Source: Rufibacter sediminis (GTDB taxonomy: Bacteria; Bacteroidota; Bacteroidia; Cytophagales; Hymenobacteraceae). From it: 64,000 nucleotides of DNA. Positions 33,950-43,394 of the stretch are shown here, piece after piece. The position numbers were made by a program, and so were the translations under genes. The stretch covers positions 271,086-335,085 of the forward strand of contig NZ_JACOAF010000041.1 of the NCBI RefSeq assembly GCF_014269285.1, given 5' to 3'. Under the pieces are notes generated by a model, which worked only from the letters and a program-made list of their open reading frames with translations, did not search any database and was not told the DNA's origin. Every line of letters begins with the position of its first letter. The stretch's first letter is position 1.

Positions 33950-34251
33950 TCACAATAAAAAACAAAGGTATGAAGCCGAGGCTAGCAACAATAATTATAA
34001 CGTATTTTCATGCTCCTCAACTGAAGTTCTGAGGAAACAAATCATAAGAAAATGTGGCTTTTTAGGAGCGTATACGATTTTCCAGAGGAGTGGCAGAGTT
34101 GGAGGTGCTTTTCGGCGGAGGAGGCGAGCGTTTTGGAAGCGAAACCAGCGTGACACGGAAAGATCGAATCAGAACCAAGTTACTCCAGGAAACTTGAAAG
34201 GGGGGAAGTTCAGCCTTCAGAACATCGGGAAACCTGAATAGTTGACAGGCT
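33950..34251. other. Non-coding gap
   Basis: About 300 bp between QueA start and a palindromic element. I see no gene, hairpin or convincing promoter pair. Confidence 0.4.
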
Positions 34252-34290
34252 GCGTTTTAAGTCTGTTTTCTGAAAACCGGCCTCTAAACT
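34252..34290. repeat. Dispersed palindromic element, copy 14
   Basis: GCGTTTTAAGTCTGTTTTC / TGAAAACCGGCCTCTAAACT. It lies 15 nt beyond the DUF2721 stop. Confidence 0.6.
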
Positions 34291-34305
34291 GGAAGCTGGG
34301 CTGTT

Positions 34306-34728
34306 TCAGGTTACCGGATGAATGGGGGCGATGTCCTCGTCCTGCTCCAGGTCACTTAGTTCCAGTTCCAGGGCTTTTACGGAGATCTGGATTTCCCAGA
34401 GCGATAAGGCCATGGAGACCATCAGTAAGACCAGGCTTACCCCAAACACAATCTTACCGGCTGTTTGTAAGCCGGCGTAGAGCATGAACATGCACAAAAC
34501 GCAGGAAAACATGCTGGCAATCCCGAAGGCCTGCATGTTGCGGATGAGGACCAGCCGGAGCCGGAGGTTCTGGATCTGGCCGTAGACCAGATGACTGTGG
34601 CTAGTTTTGTAGATGGGTTTTAAATCCCTGATCAGTTTCGCTAAGGACAGGAACCGGTTGGTAAACGCCAGCAGCAGCAGAGAGAGCGCCGGAAACAGCA
34701 GGGCAGGAGTGGTGAGCGTTATTTCCAT
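34306..34728 (-). CDS. DUF2721 membrane protein
   Basis: 140 residues. Three hydrophobic helices: LTTPALLFPALSLLLLAFTNRF, FGIASMFSCVLCMFMLYAGL and IVFGVSLVLLMVSMALSLWE. A basic linker (LIRDLKPIYKTSH) follows helix 1 and the C-terminus is acidic. The family is of unknown function in the inner membrane. It follows the 165-residue acidic gene by 36 bp, so the two may form an operon. Confidence 0.85.
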   Translation of the reverse strand: MEITLTTPALLFPALSLLLLAFTNRFLSLAKLIRDLKPIYKTSHSHLVYGQIQNLRLRLVLIRNMQAFGIASMFSCVLCMFMLYAGLQTAGKIVFGVSLVLLMVSMALSLWEIQISVKALELELSDLEQDEDIAPIHPVT

Positions 34729-34764
34729 GGCAGCACGTACGCGGCGGCAGATAAGCTGACGAAG

Positions 34765-35262
34765 CTATTCTTCCGGGGTGTCATCTTCCTCAGACTGAAA
34801 CTCCAGGTCCTCCGCAATCTCCAGGGCGCTGGCAATAAGATCATCGGTTTCCTCTTTGGAAGAAGCATTCAGGGTCTCCTCAAACAGGGCCAGGATGTGT
34901 TCCGCATCGGCATTCACAAACAGATCGGTGTAGAGTTCTTCAAACAGATGGCTCTGGTTCTGGATCACCTTGTCAATGCCCTGCACATTGGTGGCCTGGA
35001 GGGCCTCCTGCAGCAGATCCCGCACTTGGGCGCTTTCTTCGTCCCCGCCCAGATCGGTGAGCAACTGTAATAACGAGATGCCCAATCCCAACCGCAGGCG
35101 CTCAAACCTGAAACTCACTTCCTCCTGGCTTTTCCGGCCCGGACGTGCTTCCTGGAGCGCCGTCTCCAGCTCACGGTACAAAGGAGTGATTTCGGTCTTG
35201 AGGGGGGCTGGCTCCAAGCCAAACACCTGCTCCAGTAATTGTTGGTAAAGAGAATCGCTCAT
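34765..35262 (-). CDS. Acidic helical hypothetical protein, 165 residues
   Basis: Cytoplasmic, no signal. Predicted almost fully helical with acidic C-terminus (DLEFQSEEDDTPEE). I recognise no family. Located just upstream of the DUF2721 gene on the same strand. Confidence 0.65.
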   Translation of the reverse strand: MSDSLYQQLLEQVFGLEPAPLKTEITPLYRELETALQEARPGRKSQEEVSFRFERLRLGLGISLLQLLTDLGGDEESAQVRDLLQEALQATNVQGIDKVIQNQSHLFEELYTDLFVNADAEHILALFEETLNASSKEETDDLIASALEIAEDLEFQSEEDDTPEE

Positions 35263-35584
35263 GGACAGCTACTAAAATATAAAAATCAACAAGAGGTTTC
35301 AGACCTGAAAAATATAGGTACTGAACCGGCGGCAAGTTAGGAAAAGAACCAATGCGTTTACGGGCTATTTTTCTAAAAACCACCCCAAAACGGAGAGCAA
35401 AGCCTTAGAGGGCTGCACCGGCGTACCAAAACAGGTCTACCGCTTTGGTTACGCAAACAGGGCAGAGGCAGTTCCTGCCGCAAAACGGAATGCAATCCTG
35501 ACCAGTCAAATCTTACCAAAACAAAGCAGCGGTCGCGGCATTTAGCTTGTGCTTTAGTATGAAAATTTAGAGATAAAGAATCAT
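35263..35584. other. Divergent non-coding region
   Basis: Contains palindromic copy 15 and no gene. Nothing else was recognised. Confidence 0.4.
35355..35392. repeat. Dispersed palindromic element, copy 15 (degenerate)
   Basis: CGTTTACGGGCTATTTTTC / AAAAACCACCCCAAAACG. It sits between divergent genes. Confidence 0.45.
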
Positions 35585-36925
35585 TTGGAAGGGTTTACTT
35601 TCCTGCGGATTTTAGTTAACTTACTAAGACTGAATAAACCACGTATGGGGGCCGCGCTGCTGAAGACTTTATTCCCGGGTTTCTGGATCTTTGTGCTTTT
35701 CTGCGCAATGATAGGAGCTCCCATGGCGCTGCTGGGGCAGGAATTGTCTCTGGAAGACGATGGCTTGAAGTTTCTCTACAACCGCAAACGCGCCAGAATT
35801 CCTTTTACGCTGGTGCACAACCTCATCATCATTCCCATCAAGATCAATAATTCCAGTCCGCTCAATTTTGTGGTGGACACCGGGGTAGACAGAACCCTGC
35901 TCCTGGAAATAGGACAATTTGATACCATCACCTTGAACAATGTGGAGAAGCTTTTCCTACGCGGCCTGGGGAGCGGCGAGGGCATCAAGGCGATGTTGTC
36001 CTCGGGGAACAGCATCAATTTCTCAGGGGTGGAATCCAAGAACCAGAAGGTGTTGCTCTTGGAGCAGAATATTTTCAATCTCTCCTCGCGGGTAGGCATG
36101 GAGGTGCACGGGATCATCGGGTACCCTCTGTTCAAGGATTTCGTGGTGGAGATTGATTATGAGAGCAAGGTCATGACGCTGTACAAGCCTGGCACGTATC
36201 CCCGCAAAAAAGCCCTGAAGAGTTCGGTCATCCCCTTGGAGATTGAAGCCTCCAAGCCGTACGTGCAGGTGCAGGCAAACTTCCCGGACGGCAAAAAGCA
36301 CTCGCTGCGGCTGGTGGTGGACAGCGGGATGAGTACGTCCATGCTGCTGTACCCGCCTACCATCCCCGAGGTCAAAATCCCGGACAAACGCATTGAAGCC
36401 TACCTGGGCCGAGGGCTGAACGGCGACATTCATGGGGAGATTGCGCGTCTGGAAACCATTGAGATTGGGCAATTCACCCTAAAGAAGCCGCCCGCCTGTT
36501 TCCCGGATTCCATTTCCATTAGGCACGCGCTGGGCCTCAACAACCGGAACGGCAACCTGGGCGCCGATGTGCTGCAGCGGTTCAAGGTGGTGTTTGATTA
36601 CGCCAACTCCAGAATGCTCCTGCAGCCCAGCCGCAAATACAAAATGCCGTTTTACTACAACCTAAGCGGCTTAGAACTGCTCAGTCCTATTCCCGGCTTC
36701 AACTTCTACACCATTGCCCAGGTAATGCCCAATTCACCAGCCCAGCGGGCCGGCCTGGAACCCGGCGACGCCATTCTCAGCATCAACGGCGTGGAGTGCA
36801 TTGACCAAACCTTGGGCGAGATACTGGAGATGTTTCAGAAGTACCCCAAGCGCCGGTTACAGTTGAAAGTAAGCCGCGAGCTGAAATCCTTTAATACCAC
36901 CATCCACTTGCAGGACCTGATCTAA
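35585..36925 (+). CDS. Retropepsin-like aspartyl protease with PDZ domain
   Basis: 446 residues. The N terminus includes a hydrophobic segment (PGFWIFVLFCAMIGAPMALL) serving as signal or anchor; an internal ATG at 35645 is a possible start. Two aspartic-protease half-sites are visible, D98TG in NFVVDTGVDRTLL and D246SG in RLVVDSGMSTSML, each followed by a hydrophobic flap-like stretch; this suggests a two-lobed protein formed by duplication. A C-terminal PDZ domain (residues about 365-440, AQVMPNSPAQRAGLEPGDAI) follows. Likely acts in the periplasm. Confidence 0.85.
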   Translation: MEGFTFLRILVNLLRLNKPRMGAALLKTLFPGFWIFVLFCAMIGAPMALLGQELSLEDDGLKFLYNRKRARIPFTLVHNLIIIPIKINNSSPLNFVVDTGVDRTLLLEIGQFDTITLNNVEKLFLRGLGSGEGIKAMLSSGNSINFSGVESKNQKVLLLEQNIFNLSSRVGMEVHGIIGYPLFKDFVVEIDYESKVMTLYKPGTYPRKKALKSSVIPLEIEASKPYVQVQANFPDGKKHSLRLVVDSGMSTSMLLYPPTIPEVKIPDKRIEAYLGRGLNGDIHGEIARLETIEIGQFTLKKPPACFPDSISIRHALGLNNRNGNLGADVLQRFKVVFDYANSRMLLQPSRKYKMPFYYNLSGLELLSPIPGFNFYTIAQVMPNSPAQRAGLEPGDAILSINGVECIDQTLGEILEMFQKYPKRRLQLKVSRELKSFNTTIHLQDLI

Positions 36926-36931
36926 GTTTTT

Positions 36932-36971
36932 GTGTTTCGGGCCGATTTTCAGCAAAACCGGCCCGAAACGC
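36932..36971. repeat. Dispersed palindromic element, copy 16
   Basis: Clean copy, GTTTCGGGCCGATTTTC / AAAACCGGCCCGAAAC. It fills the gap between converging genes, 6 nt after the protease stop and 5 nt from the dehydrogenase stop. Confidence 0.8.
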
Positions 36972-36976
36972 AATAG

Positions 36977-37840
36977 CTATTTTGGATTCACGAACTGGTA
37001 CACAGCGGAGAAGTCTTCCTGCGCCAAGCCGGCTTGCTTGGCCTGCGCGAAAAGCTCTTTGACGGTGGCCAGCGTAGGTAGTGCGATGCCTTGCTCATAC
37101 GCGGTCACCCCAGCCAGGTGCAGATCTTTGTGCATCCATTCCAGCGGAAACTCGGCGGAGAAATCCCGGGAGAGCAGCTTGTTTTCCTTCAGTTTGAGGA
37201 AAGGCGCCCCACCCGGACCGTTCAGCAGGGTTTGACACAGCATTTCTTCGGTGATGCCCAGCGAAGTACCCAGGCGCAAGGCCTCCGAGAAAGCCGCCAT
37301 GATCTGCCCGAAGAGCATGTTATTCACCATTTTCATGCTGGCGCCCTGCCCGTGCGCGCCAATGTGCAGCACCGCTTTGCCCATGGTATCCAGCAACGGT
37401 CGCACCTCGTCCACATCCTTGGACTCGCCGCCTACCAGAAACACCAGCTGCCCCGTCTCGGCGGGAACAAGCGAGCCGGAAACCGGAGCGTCTAGAAACC
37501 GATGCCCCATCTTATGGGCGGCCTGGGCCATCCGGAGGCTGAAGGAAGGGTTCACCGTGCTGGCATCTACCCAGAGGGAGTTGCCGGGCAGTTCTTTTAG
37601 GAAACCGTGTTGGCCCAGCGCCGCTTCCTCCACCGCTTCCGGCGTAGCCAACATGGTGAATACCACCCGGCATTGCTTGCCAACTTCCTCCGGGGTTTTG
37701 GCCAGAATGGCGCCGCTGTTGACCAAAGCCTCGGCCTTCTCGGGAGTGCGGTTGTGCACCACCAGCGTGTGGCCGGCTTTCTGCAGATTGGCGGCCATGC
37801 GGCTGCCCATGATGCCCAATCCTATAAATCCTACGTTCAT
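36977..37840 (-). CDS. NAD(P)-dependent beta-hydroxyacid dehydrogenase family protein
   Basis: 287 residues from the ATG at 37840; longer starts are rejected because MNVGFIGLGIMGSRMAANL is the family N terminus. Rossmann motif GLGIMG at residues 7-12, substrate loop DAPVSGSLVPAETGQL and catalytic Lys region GASMKMVNNMLFGQ. Such enzymes reduce succinic semialdehyde or glyoxylate, or oxidise 3-hydroxyisobutyrate; which applies is not clear. Neighbouring genes give no pathway clue. Confidence 0.9.
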   Translation of the reverse strand: MNVGFIGLGIMGSRMAANLQKAGHTLVVHNRTPEKAEALVNSGAILAKTPEEVGKQCRVVFTMLATPEAVEEAALGQHGFLKELPGNSLWVDASTVNPSFSLRMAQAAHKMGHRFLDAPVSGSLVPAETGQLVFLVGGESKDVDEVRPLLDTMGKAVLHIGAHGQGASMKMVNNMLFGQIMAAFSEALRLGTSLGITEEMLCQTLLNGPGGAPFLKLKENKLLSRDFSAEFPLEWMHKDLHLAGVTAYEQGIALPTLATVKELFAQAKQAGLAQEDFSAVYQFVNPK

Positions 37841-37911
37841 GTGTTTCTCTTTAAAGTATGCACGAATGTAAGGATGTACGCACCGGCCACGCAAGGGGTG
37901 CCCTGGCATTC

Positions 37912-37951
37912 CTGTTTTAGGGCCGTTTTGCTTAAAACAGCCTTAAAACAG
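37912..37951. repeat. Dispersed palindromic element, copy 17
   Basis: CTGTTTTAGGGCCGTTTTG / TTAAAACAGCCTTAAAACAG; within the upstream half of the tandem duplication. Confidence 0.65.
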
Positions 37952-38021
37952 AAGTGAAGCCTGCTTCGGGAATTTGGGAAGGAGGTACGCGCCGGCCATA
38001 CAAGTGGTGCTGCTTCCTACT

Positions 38022-38060
38022 CGTTTCGGGCCTGTTTTGCTGAAAACGGGCCCGAAACAG
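38022..38060. repeat. Dispersed palindromic element, copy 18
   Basis: CGTTTCGGGCCTGTTTTG / GAAAACGGGCCCGAAACAG. It lies 3 nt beyond the histidine kinase stop. Confidence 0.75.
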
Positions 38061-38063
38061 AAC

Positions 38064-39377
38064 TTAAACTTCTTTGGGGAATTGGAAGGTGAACGTGGTG
38101 CCTTCGCCCGGCACCGAGGAAACCGACAAGTCGATGCCGTGGAAAGTGGCGATGGTTTTCACGATGGTCAGGCCCAAGCCGTGGCTTTCGCCGTCTGGGG
38201 CATGCAGGCGCTTGAACCGGCTGAAGATGTGCGGCAGTTGCTCTTCCTGAATGCCCACGCCGGTATCTTTCACGGTCAGTTCATAACCAGCGGCAACTGG
38301 TTGCCCTCTGAGGCAGATGCTTCCCTCGGGTTTGTTGTATTTGATGGCGTTGTTTACCACGTTGAAGAGCATGGTGAACAGCAGCGACTGATTTCCGGCC
38401 AACGTGTACTCTCCCGTAACGTCCACCTTCAGCTCTACTTCGCGGGCCTCGGCGCGCTCCTTTATTTCCTCGGCCACCTCCTCTGCCAGCTGCGGAATAT
38501 CCACGGCCTCGTTGCGCACGTATTGCTCGTTCTCGATGCGGGAGATGAGCAGGAGCGCCTGGATGATGTTCTTGAGCCGGTGCAGCGTCCGGAGGTTGTC
38601 TACCAGTTTCTCCAGCATGCTTTCGGGCGTGTCCGGGTCGGAGAGCAGGTTCTCCAGCCGGGTCTGGAGAATGGAAACCGGCGTCAGCAGCTCATGCGAC
38701 ACATTCCCGATAAACTCTTTTTCTTTCTGAAACGCCTCTTGAATCTGCCCCATCATGGCATTGATGGTATTGTTGAGGTACAGGAAGTCTGAGGTGGACG
38801 TCTTGATCTTCTGCGGCGTAAACGTGCTGGGGTGCTCCACCCGCTGCAGGCGTTTGATGATGAGCGTGAGGGGCCGTAGCAGCACTTTGCTGAAGGCCAG
38901 ATCGGTGAACACGGTCAGGAGCACCACCGCCGCCAAAAAATACAACGCGTAGGTTTGCAGCGTTTTGCTGTTGTTGTGGATGGTAGCCAGCGAGCGGCCG
39001 ATCTCCAGCAGGTACCGTTTGCCGCCCAGGTCAAACGTGGACGACAGCACCCGGTAGTTCACCACCTGATTGTCTACCTTGCGCAGGCTGTTCTCAATGC
39101 TGTTGATGACCTTGCCTGAGGAGATCTCTTCCAGGGAGATAAACTCCTCCCGGAAGAGGTTGTAGCTCCCGTACGCGCCAGATTCGCTCGTCAGGAAAGA
39201 CTCAATGCCTTGTTCCTCGATGATCTGGTACATCTTGTCTTCCTTCTGCATCAGGCGCGCATCGGCGTTGATAAGCGCCACCTTGTTGACCAACCACGGA
39301 AGCCCGGCCACCAAAAGCAGCAGGATGATGATCTTAGAGGCCGCACTGAAAAGGGCTAATTTAGACTGAAGCCGCAT
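38064..39377 (-). CDS. Two-component sensor histidine kinase
   Basis: 437 residues. Transmembrane helices at about 9-29 and 143-163 bracket a periplasmic sensor region; a HAMP-like linker follows. The H box is VSHELLTP with His228. N box NVVNNAIKYNKPEGS, G1 DTGVGIQEEQLPHIFSRF and G2 SHGLGLTIVKTI are intact, so it should autophosphorylate and donate to a response regulator. The expected partner (62530-63204) is on the same strand but 23 kb away, so the pair is probably one operon split by insertion. Its own promoter in the new setting is unknown. Confidence 0.93.
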   Translation of the reverse strand: MRLQSKLALFSAASKIIILLLLVAGLPWLVNKVALINADARLMQKEDKMYQIIEEQGIESFLTSESGAYGSYNLFREEFISLEEISSGKVINSIENSLRKVDNQVVNYRVLSSTFDLGGKRYLLEIGRSLATIHNNSKTLQTYALYFLAAVVLLTVFTDLAFSKVLLRPLTLIIKRLQRVEHPSTFTPQKIKTSTSDFLYLNNTINAMMGQIQEAFQKEKEFIGNVSHELLTPVSILQTRLENLLSDPDTPESMLEKLVDNLRTLHRLKNIIQALLLISRIENEQYVRNEAVDIPQLAEEVAEEIKERAEAREVELKVDVTGEYTLAGNQSLLFTMLFNVVNNAIKYNKPEGSICLRGQPVAAGYELTVKDTGVGIQEEQLPHIFSRFKRLHAPDGESHGLGLTIVKTIATFHGIDLSVSSVPGEGTTFTFQFPKEV

Positions 39378-39384
39378 GGGTGGT

Positions 39385-39420
39385 AATGTGCTAATTGGTA
39401 AATGTGCTGATGTGCTGATT
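39385..39420 (+). repeat. AATGTGCT repeat, left edge of island
   Basis: Octamer-type repeat reading AATGTGCTAATTGGTAAATG then GTGCTGATGTGCTGATT. Bases 39385-39415 match 27 of 31 positions of the inverted copy at 62501-62531. Confidence 0.7.
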
Positions 39421-39669
39421 TTAAATCACTACCACATTTTAATATAATTAACCAGAAAGATAGTGATGAAATAATCTTCAATCCAAAATCAGATGGGTTC
39501 AGAAGCATTGGTAAGTGTTGCCACCAAAGTAGCAGACTGTCACCAGAGTCGTCGTGATGACTTATATTTAAATGATAATTGTATTATAATTGCTTCAAAT
39601 TTAATAAATTGAAAATTTATTTATGGCTTGCATTGCCCACCTCTCTCTATTTGTTTTCGTCTGCGTTAT

Positions 39670-42600
39670 ATGAAGCTACTCTTCTTTTTTATTATAAGTG
39701 CCACCTTTGTCTTAGGCAGCTGCAATAAAAACAAAGGCGACCAGCTTTTTCATTTACTGTCGCCGGACGAGACAGGTATAGTTTTTAGCAATACCCTGCC
39801 AGAGAACGACACACTCAACGCCATTGAGTACGATTACCTCTATAACGGAGCGGGAGTGGGCATCGGAGACATCAACAACGATGGGCTGGAGGATATCTTT
39901 TTCGGCGGCAACATGGTGTCCAGTAAATTATACCTGAACAAGGGCAACATGCAGTTCGAGGACATTACCGAAAAAGCAGGTGTCTCTACTGACCGCTGGG
40001 TAACAGGCATATCCATGGTTGATATTAACAGCGATGGTTTTATGGATCTCTATGTTTGTGTGGCCGGGCCAAATAAAACAGCTGAGAAGCCCAACATGCT
40101 GTTTATCAATAACGGCGATAACACTTTTACTGAATCGGCCGGGGCGTATGGTCTGGCAGATTCTGGATATAGCACCCAAGCAGCCTTCTTTGATTATGAT
40201 AAGGACGGTGACCTGGACATGTACCTGCTTACAAATGCGTTGGAGAGTTTCCCGCGCAACAACGCCCGGCCTAAGAAAGTAGATGGCCAGGGCCTGAGTA
40301 CAGACAGGCTGTACCGCAACAACGGCGACAATACCTTTTCTGATGTTTCCAGGGAAGCCGGCATCCTGATAGAAGGATATGGGTTGGGCTTGGGTATTGC
40401 GGATATCAACAATGACGGGTGGCCGGATATTTATGCGGCAAACGACTTTATCACCAACGACCTGCTATACATTAACAATGGTGACGGCACTTTCACAGAT
40501 CACTCAAAGCAATACCTGAAACACCAGAGCTGGAATGCCATGGGCACGGACATCGCCGACTTTAACAACGATGGCCTGCTCGATATTATAACTGTTGACA
40601 TGTTGCCGCCAGATAACCTGCGGGAAAAAACCATGATAGCGGCTCCTAACTACGACCGCTACAAACGCAATCTTTCGTTGGGATACCAGCCACAGTACAT
40701 CCGGAACACCTTACAGCTAAACAACGGCAACGGTACGTTCAGCGAGATAGGCCAGTTGGCCGGCATTCACCGCACAGACTGGAGCTGGGCACCTTTGTTT
40801 GCTGATTACGATAACGATGGACTTCGTGACCTCCTGATCACGAACGGTTACCGCAAAGATGTCACCAACCTGGATTTTATTATTTACAAGCGCCAGGAAA
40901 GCCAGTTTGGAGGTAACGAGCACCAGGTTAAAACAATGGCGAAACTACTGAAGGATCTCCCTGGGGTAAAAGTGCACAACTATATCTATCAGAACACCGG
41001 CAACCTTTCCTTCGCAGATAAATCAATAGAGTGGGGACTGGATGCGCCCTCCTACACCAACGGAACTGCCTATGCTGACCTGGACAATGACGGTGACCTG
41101 GACCTTATCATGAATAACATTGATGAGCCTGCCTTTCTCTACAGAAACGATGCAGACAAGCTGCCCGACCGCCATTACCTGCGCGTTAAACTGGAAGGCG
41201 ATGCTAAAAACAAAGCTGGGCTCGGCGTTAAACTTACTTTGAAGTATGGTGGTCAGCAGCTGTATCATGACCATTCGGTATACCGCGGATACAAATCTAC
41301 AGTAGAAAGTGTCGCTCACTTTGGCCTGGGCAAAGCAACTCAGGTAGATGTACTGGAGGTGGTATGGCCGGATGGCAGACAGCAAACGCTGCAAAGTGTA
41401 AAGACCGACCAGGTTTTGACTGTACGTTATTCGGATGCTAAAGCCCCGAACGCGGCACCTGCCTCAACAATTACTGCCATGCTATTCCAAAGGGTTGACA
41501 GTACTGAAACCGGCATCCGTTACCAGCACCAGGAAAATGACTTTGTCGATTTCAAGCTACAGCCTTTGCTCATGCAGAAGTACTCACAGGGTGGCCCGGG
41601 CATTGCTGTGGGCGACTTGAACGGGGACGACCTGGAAGATTTTTACGTGGGAGGCTCCTCCGATGTCTCCGGAAAACTTTACCTGCAACTATCGGGGGGC
41701 AAATTTAAAGAAGCGGCTTTTCCTGATGCAGTGAAGCACGGAGATGACATGGGTGCTTTGTTCTTTGATGCAGACGGTGACGGAGACTTGGACCTGTACG
41801 TGGTGAGCGGGGGCAGCGAGTTTAAGGAAGGATCTGCGGAGTACCAGGACCGGCTTTACAAAAACAATGGCAAAGGAGCCTTTGCCTTAGATGCAGTTGC
41901 TTTGCCTACCCTCAGGGCAAGTGGCTCCTGTGTAATATCAGCCGATTATGACCAGGATGGCGATCTGGACTTGTTTGTGGGAGGAAGATTGGTGCCACAG
42001 CGTTATCCTTTACCGGCCAGAAGCTATATCCTTCGGAACGATGGGGGCAAGTTTACAGACGTGACAGTCAAAATATGTCCGGAACTGAAGGAAATGGGCC
42101 TTATTACCGCTGCGCTCTGGACAGACATTGACCAGGACGGACAGGTGGACCTGATGCTGGCCGGCGAATGGATGCCTGTTACCTTGTTCAAAAACAACAA
42201 AGGCCTGTTTAAAAACGCTACAAAAAATTCTGGTTTGCAGAATGCCATTGGTTGGTGGAATAGCCTGACGGCTGGTGATTTCGACAACGACGGCGACATA
42301 GATTACATTGGAGGCAACTTCGGCCTTAATTCTGACTACAAAGCGACTGCGGAACAACCTATTACAATTACGGCAAAAGACTTTGATAACAATGGAAGTA
42401 TCGACCCGGTGTTAGGTCGTTACCTGATGCACAAAAACTACCCGGCCCACCCGCGCGATGCCATGACAGATCAGATGGTTTCGATGCGCAGGAAGTTCCG
42501 GTCTTTTGAATCGTATGCCAGCATAGGCTACGGTGATCTTTTCTCGAAAGAAGAGTTAGCAGGAGCCATCGTAGCAAAAAGCACCCATTTACAAAGCAGC

Positions 42601-43182
42601 TATATTGAGAACCTGGGGAACGGTAAATTTAAAGTTAGCCCACTACCGGTGCAGGCGCAGGTAGCACCAGCTTTTGGTCTGCTTGTAAACGACTATAACG
42701 GTGACGGAAATTTAGACTTGTTGCTGACAGGCAACAATCACGGCACAGAAATACAGGCAGGTTGGTACGATGCCTCCATTGGCATATACCTGCAGGGCAA
42801 CGGGAAAGGCGGTTTTGCATGTGTCCCTGTTACCAGAAGTGGTTTTTTTGTAGATACGGATGCAAAAGGCATTGCTGAGCTTACGCTACCAAATGGCAAA
42901 AGCATGGTGCTCTCCGCCTCAAACCAAGGACCGGTGAAAACCTTTACCTATGTGCAGCAGAAAGAAGTGATACAGTTGAACCCTACTGATGCATGGGCCA
43001 CAATAACGCTTCAGGATGGCAGAAAAGTGCGGCAGGAGTTTTACTACGGCTCAGCTTACCTGTCACAGTCGTCCAGAGTATTGGTTGTACCGGCAGGAGC
43101 GCAAACAATTACTATCTACGACTTTACAGGAAAGAGCAGGCAGTTGGCGCCTGAGGCAAACAGGTTAGCAGGGCGTCCATAA
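39670..43182 (+). CDS. CRTAC1-type FG-GAP/VCBS repeat lipoprotein with central UnbV domain
   Basis: 1170 residues from the ATG at 39670 (TTG at 39628 rejected). Lipobox VLGSC. Seven D-x-(D/N)-x-(D/N)-G-like loops lie between about residues 67 and 475 (DINNDGLEDI, DINSDGFMDL, DYDKDGDLDM, DINNDGWPDI, DFNNDGLLDI, DYDNDGLRDL, DLDNDGDLDL). Then comes an ASPIC/UnbV domain at about 505-590 (NKAGLGVKLTLKYGG, VAHFGLGKATQVDVLEVVWPDG). Seven further loops follow at about 645-1010 (first DLNGDDLEDF, last DYNGDGNLDL). By analogy with integrin FG-GAP propellers this is likely two Ca2+-binding seven-bladed propellers. Surface or outer-membrane location inferred; function unknown. Confidence 0.88.
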   Translation: MKLLFFFIISATFVLGSCNKNKGDQLFHLLSPDETGIVFSNTLPENDTLNAIEYDYLYNGAGVGIGDINNDGLEDIFFGGNMVSSKLYLNKGNMQFEDITEKAGVSTDRWVTGISMVDINSDGFMDLYVCVAGPNKTAEKPNMLFINNGDNTFTESAGAYGLADSGYSTQAAFFDYDKDGDLDMYLLTNALESFPRNNARPKKVDGQGLSTDRLYRNNGDNTFSDVSREAGILIEGYGLGLGIADINNDGWPDIYAANDFITNDLLYINNGDGTFTDHSKQYLKHQSWNAMGTDIADFNNDGLLDIITVDMLPPDNLREKTMIAAPNYDRYKRNLSLGYQPQYIRNTLQLNNGNGTFSEIGQLAGIHRTDWSWAPLFADYDNDGLRDLLITNGYRKDVTNLDFIIYKRQESQFGGNEHQVKTMAKLLKDLPGVKVHNYIYQNTGNLSFADKSIEWGLDAPSYTNGTAYADLDNDGDLDLIMNNIDEPAFLYRNDADKLPDRHYLRVKLEGDAKNKAGLGVKLTLKYGGQQLYHDHSVYRGYKSTVESVAHFGLGKATQVDVLEVVWPDGRQQTLQSVKTDQVLTVRYSDAKAPNAAPASTITAMLFQRVDSTETGIRYQHQENDFVDFKLQPLLMQKYSQGGPGIAVGDLNGDDLEDFYVGGSSDVSGKLYLQLSGGKFKEAAFPDAVKHGDDMGALFFDADGDGDLDLYVVSGGSEFKEGSAEYQDRLYKNNGKGAFALDAVALPTLRASGSCVISADYDQDGDLDLFVGGRLVPQRYPLPARSYILRNDGGKFTDVTVKICPELKEMGLITAALWTDIDQDGQVDLMLAGEWMPVTLFKNNKGLFKNATKNSGLQNAIGWWNSLTAGDFDNDGDIDYIGGNFGLNSDYKATAEQPITITAKDFDNNGSIDPVLGRYLMHKNYPAHPRDAMTDQMVSMRRKFRSFESYASIGYGDLFSKEELAGAIVAKSTHLQSSYIENLGNGKFKVSPLPVQAQVAPAFGLLVNDYNGDGNLDLLLTGNNHGTEIQAGWYDASIGIYLQGNGKGGFACVPVTRSGFFVDTDAKGIAELTLPNGKSMVLSASNQGPVKTFTYVQQKEVIQLNPTDAWATITLQDGRKVRQEFYYGSAYLSQSSRVLVVPAGAQTITIYDFTGKSRQLAPEANRLAGRP

Positions 43183-43394
43183 GTCACGGCACATGCTGTT
43201 CTCTTTGTGTTTCCAGCCACTTCTAAGGGGAAAGGTTTTTCCGGTAGTTAATTAGGATATAAAGAAGCCGATGTAGGAACTTGTTTTATAAGTAAGTAAT
43301 TAGTTTATTACTATACAATTGCAGTTTGGGTGCCATAAGCATGTATTGCAGGGGTATAAAACCAATTACAGTATCTAAGTATCCCATTAAAATC

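Larger units (their letters stand above)
37871..38060. repeat. Tandem duplication, about 109-bp period
   Basis: Two diverged copies begin AGGATGTACGCACCGGCCA at 37871 and AGGAGGTACGCGCCGGCCA at 37980. Each carries a palindromic element (copies 17 and 18), so the element and its left flank were duplicated together. Confidence 0.6.

Noticed and set aside
39378-39669. tRNA gene as attachment site for the island
   Set aside because: No cloverleaf, anticodon arm or CCA-type end was found at either island edge, and no integrase gene is intact.
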